Source: Candidatus Geoarchaeota archaeon
GTDB taxonomy: Archaea > Thermoproteota > Thermoprotei > Gearchaeales > WAQG01
Direction: 5' to 3'
NCBI GenBank assembly: GCA_015520395.1
Contig: WAQG01000120.1
Span: 1-6,784 of the forward strand
Length of the DNA: 6,784 bases
Shown: positions 5,184 through 6,784 of the stretch, in pieces
Layout: every line of letters begins with the position of its first letter
Numbering within the stretch: position 1 is the stretch's first letter
Notes under the pieces: generated by a model
Seen by the model: the letters and a program-made list of their open reading frames with translations, nothing else
The model's database searches: none
Told to the model about the DNA's origin: nothing
Program-made: the position numbers and the translations under genes

Positions 5184-5726
5184 ATGGCTGAAAGTAAATT
5201 GATTAAGGGCTTGATGGAGGATCATGACCACATACTTGATGCGCTGGCACTACTTGAAAAGGCCTTAAAGCTGGTTGAGGAAGGGCGTCTGGATGGCAGT
5301 GTGATTGGGGACTTCATAACGTTCCTTAGCGACTTTGCGGACCGGTGTCATCATGGCAAGGAGGAGCTCATACTGTTCCCTCTGTTAGAGAGGAGAGGAA
5401 TGCCCTTCCATAACAGCCCGCTCCAGGTAATGGCCTGTGAACATGGAATGGGCAGGTATTTCCTCAGGAACGCGCGAAGGGCCCTTGAGGGGTATCTAGG
5501 TGGGAGTAAGGAGGCTTTCTCAGACGTAAGGCGTTACCTAGAGTATTATAGTGAGCTTTTGACCGACCATATAGACAAGGAGAACAACATACTGTTCAGG
5601 ATGGCTGAAGGATTCATAGGCCCCGAGGAAGGCGTGGAAGAGGCCGAGCGGGTAGAGGAAGAATTGGGGCATGAGAGGCTTTTAAAAAAGCTGAATGGTC
5701 TCAAAGGGATTATCGAAAGCCAATAG
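5184..5726 (+). CDS. Hemerythrin HHE-domain protein (diiron)
   Basis: A 180-residue soluble four-helix protein of the hemerythrin HHE family, which uses a non-haem diiron centre to bind O2, NO or related species, or to handle iron. Ligand-type residues occur in the expected order: H14/H16 in LMEDHDHI, H56/H57 and E60/E61 in ADRCHHGKEELILFP, H87 in ACEHGMGRYF, H129 and E133 in LLTDHIDKENNILFRMAE. A GMPFHNSP loop sits where the family has its usual turn. An acidic C-terminal tail (about 146-180) may be helical. The start at 5184 is chosen because TATA and GGTGAT signals lead to it and the first helix begins there; a GTG at 5097 is the alternative. Its promoter carries the same 15-bp palindrome as the second hemerythrin gene, so the two are probably co-regulated. 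O2/NO sensing, detoxification or iron supply cannot be separated from sequence. Confidence 0.92.
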   Translation: MAESKLIKGLMEDHDHILDALALLEKALKLVEEGRLDGSVIGDFITFLSDFADRCHHGKEELILFPLLERRGMPFHNSPLQVMACEHGMGRYFLRNARRALEGYLGGSKEAFSDVRRYLEYYSELLTDHIDKENNILFRMAEGFIGPEEGVEEAERVEEELGHERLLKKLNGLKGIIESQ

Positions 5727-5811
5727 TTTTACAAACTAGTTAAAAAGATCACTATACTCTCCAACAAACATTTCCAAAGTAATGCATTTCTATGTTAGTT
5801 GTCTTAGATAG

Positions 5812-5844
5812 GCTAGGGTTAGGGATTACCGATCGTAACCTAGC
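5812..5844. repeat. Stem-loop in the spacer between the two hemerythrin genes
   Basis: GCTAGGGTTA (5812-5821) pairs with TAACCTAGC (5836-5844), giving nine base pairs with one bulged G and a 14-base loop that contains the palindrome CGATCG. It lies 85 bases past the first hemerythrin stop, and no T-run follows directly. It could be a 3'-end structure or part of a small RNA; no function is assigned. Confidence 0.4.
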
Positions 5845-5916
5845 TTTAATCTGCAATAGAGTTATGGAGGGTATCACTGAATGCTGGTGACGATCTATGG
5901 TGAAGTTTGCCGATAA

Positions 5917-5926
5917 GGTTATATTC
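5917..5926 (+). promoter_or_regulatory. TATA-like box of the second hemerythrin gene
   Basis: GGTTATATTC is centred about 23 bases before the ATG at 5945 and about 29 before the ATG at 5951. With no ribosome site before either ATG, a leaderless transcript is the best reading. Confidence 0.45.
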
Positions 5927-5927
5927 C

Positions 5928-5942
5928 TATAACACTGTTATA
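5928..5942. promoter_or_regulatory. Operator candidate, copy 2: TATAAC-N3-GTTATA
   Basis: TATAAC-ACT-GTTATA is a perfect palindrome (seven-base arms around a central C) lying between the TATA-like box and the start of the second hemerythrin gene. It covers the region just before the expected leaderless transcript start. It agrees at 13 of 15 positions with the site at the first hemerythrin gene. A bound protein here would block transcription initiation. Confidence 0.6.
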
Positions 5943-5944
5943 AT

Positions 5945-6442
5945 ATGGCCATGAGGATCGATCCGATTGCTGAGTTTAGGAAGGATCATAGCATGGTTAG
6001 GGACCTTCTACTCGAGCTGATAAACGCCTTAGACAGGCTCGACGTGCAGAGATCATTAGAGATACTCATAGAGCTTGATAGGCTCGGAGGGCCGCACTTT
6101 AGGTTTGAGGAGGAGACCCTTTACCCAATGATGGAGAAATTCTATGGTAGGGAGTATCTCGAGTACCTGCTTAGTGCCCATGACAAGGTTATAAGGGCTG
6201 CGAGAAGGATAGCCGAAGTTTTAGGGAAGGGTGAGATAACGCGGGAGGAGGCTGATGAGCTAATAGGCCTAATAAGAAGAGATGTGCTCCCACATCCAAT
6301 AGAGTGTGAGGGACTCGTGCTATTAGCTGAGAAGCTTTCCAAGGAGGAGCTGGAGAGGGTTGCTGAGAGCATAGAGAAGGCTAGGAGTGAGGGGGTCCCG
6401 CTCATTGAGTGGGCCGAAAGGATCAGGGCAAGGAAGGTCTAA
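5945..6442 (+). CDS. Second hemerythrin-like HHE-domain protein
   Basis: A 165-residue soluble helical protein of the hemerythrin-like superfamily, clearly different from the one upstream. Candidate iron ligands in order are H15 (FRKDHSMV), H51 and E55 (GPHFRFEEETLYP), H79 (SAHDKVI), H117 (LPHPIECEG) and E120 or E122. The PHFRFEEETLYPMM motif and the following AHDKV helix are typical of the family. The C-terminal part (KLSKEELERVAESIEKARSE) is strongly helical. Two ATGs are possible, at 5945 and 5951; a leaderless message could use either. The stop is four bases before the DsrE-family GTG, so the two are probably one operon, linking a diiron protein with sulfur handling. The promoter carries the shared 15-bp palindrome. 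The ligand and reaction are unknown. Confidence 0.87.
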   Translation: MAMRIDPIAEFRKDHSMVRDLLLELINALDRLDVQRSLEILIELDRLGGPHFRFEEETLYPMMEKFYGREYLEYLLSAHDKVIRAARRIAEVLGKGEITREEADELIGLIRRDVLPHPIECEGLVLLAEKLSKEELERVAESIEKARSEGVPLIEWAERIRARKV

Positions 6443-6446
6443 GGAT

Positions 6447-6784
6447 GTGGGGAAGCTTATAGTCGTAATAACAGATGCCTCGTATCATAGAGTTATGTAT
6501 GCATTGCTGATGTCTCTAAAGGCCGCTGCCCTGGGCATCCAGGTATACATCTTCTTTACCTATGGGGGGATAATGAGGCTTAAAAGGGATCTTAGCGATG
6601 AGGTTGGCCTGGAGACTGAGGAGTGGATGAGGGAGAGGGTCAAGAGGGGCGTTCTTAAGGGTAGCTTGCTGAGAATATCGGAGTTGCTCGCCAGCCTGTC
6701 TAGGATGGGATGCAGGATATATGCTTGCCCGTCGGCCATGGCCTTTCACAACATTAGTAAGGATGACCTTCTAGAGGTGGTTTC
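6447..6784 (+). CDS. DsrE-family protein, cut by the right window edge
   Basis: The frame is open for 112 codons to the window end and starts with GTG, so the 3' end is missing. The visible part matches the DsrE/DsrF (YchN-like) fold: a first strand KLIVVITDAS, helix HRVMYALLMSLKAAALG, second strand IQVYIFFTYGG, a polar insertion (about residues 44-70), helix ISELLASLSRMG, then CRIYACPSAMA. C94 in YACPS sits at the position of the conserved sulfur-carrying cysteine of DsrE/TusD-type proteins; C89 is close by. Family members relay sulfane sulfur, and many archaeal ones are uncharacterised. GGAAGGT (6432-6438) lies eight bases before the GTG and serves as ribosome site. The gene follows the second hemerythrin gene by four bases. 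The missing part is probably short, since the family is usually about 110-140 residues. Confidence 0.85.
   Translation, partial: MGKLIVVITDASYHRVMYALLMSLKAAALGIQVYIFFTYGGIMRLKRDLSDEVGLETEEWMRERVKRGVLKGSLLRISELLASLSRMGCRIYACPSAMAFHNISKDDLLEVV

Overview
The window reads as chromosomal DNA of an archaeon, probably a thermophile of the Thermoproteota/TACK group; the phylum is an inference. The grounds are heavy use of AGG/AGA for arginine, GTG and TTG starts, GGTGAT-type ribosome sites matching the archaeal 16S 3' end, short leaders behind A+T-rich TATA-like boxes, and archaeal-style protein families. No rRNA, tRNA, CRISPR array, transposase or phage gene is visible.

Left part (1-1936): two coupled plus-strand genes of unknown function. 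The first encodes a large, probably beta-rich protein whose reading frame is open to the left edge. The second encodes a protein with about six membrane segments. They overlap by GTGA. A gene-poor stretch follows (1937-2373), holding an 11-bp inverted repeat, a very A+T-rich block with small palindromes and a G+C hairpin.

Middle (2374-3988): a small thioredoxin-fold protein with two CxxC pairs (minus strand) is divergent from an HxlR-family regulator (plus strand). Their shared promoter carries TTACT-N6-AGTAA, a good operator candidate. An FTR1-type iron permease follows, with both REXXE motifs and an 18-bp palindrome upstream.

Right part (4077-6784): a winged-helix regulator with a four-cysteine SufR/V4R-like sensor domain; a 59-residue CDGSH [2Fe-2S] protein on the minus strand with a TTG start; a hemerythrin-domain protein; a second, different hemerythrin-like protein; and a DsrE-family protein cut by the right edge, probably in operon with the second hemerythrin.

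Taken together, the window from 2374 rightwards looks like an iron, Fe-S, thiol and sulfur homeostasis or stress neighbourhood: iron uptake, Fe-S carrier, O2/NO-binding diiron proteins, sulfur relay, a thiol oxidoreductase and two probable redox or Fe-S sensing regulators. The most notable non-coding signal is a near-identical 15-bp palindrome, TATAAC-N3-GTTATA, in the promoters of both hemerythrin genes (5145-5159 and 5928-5942), which suggests one shared regulator.
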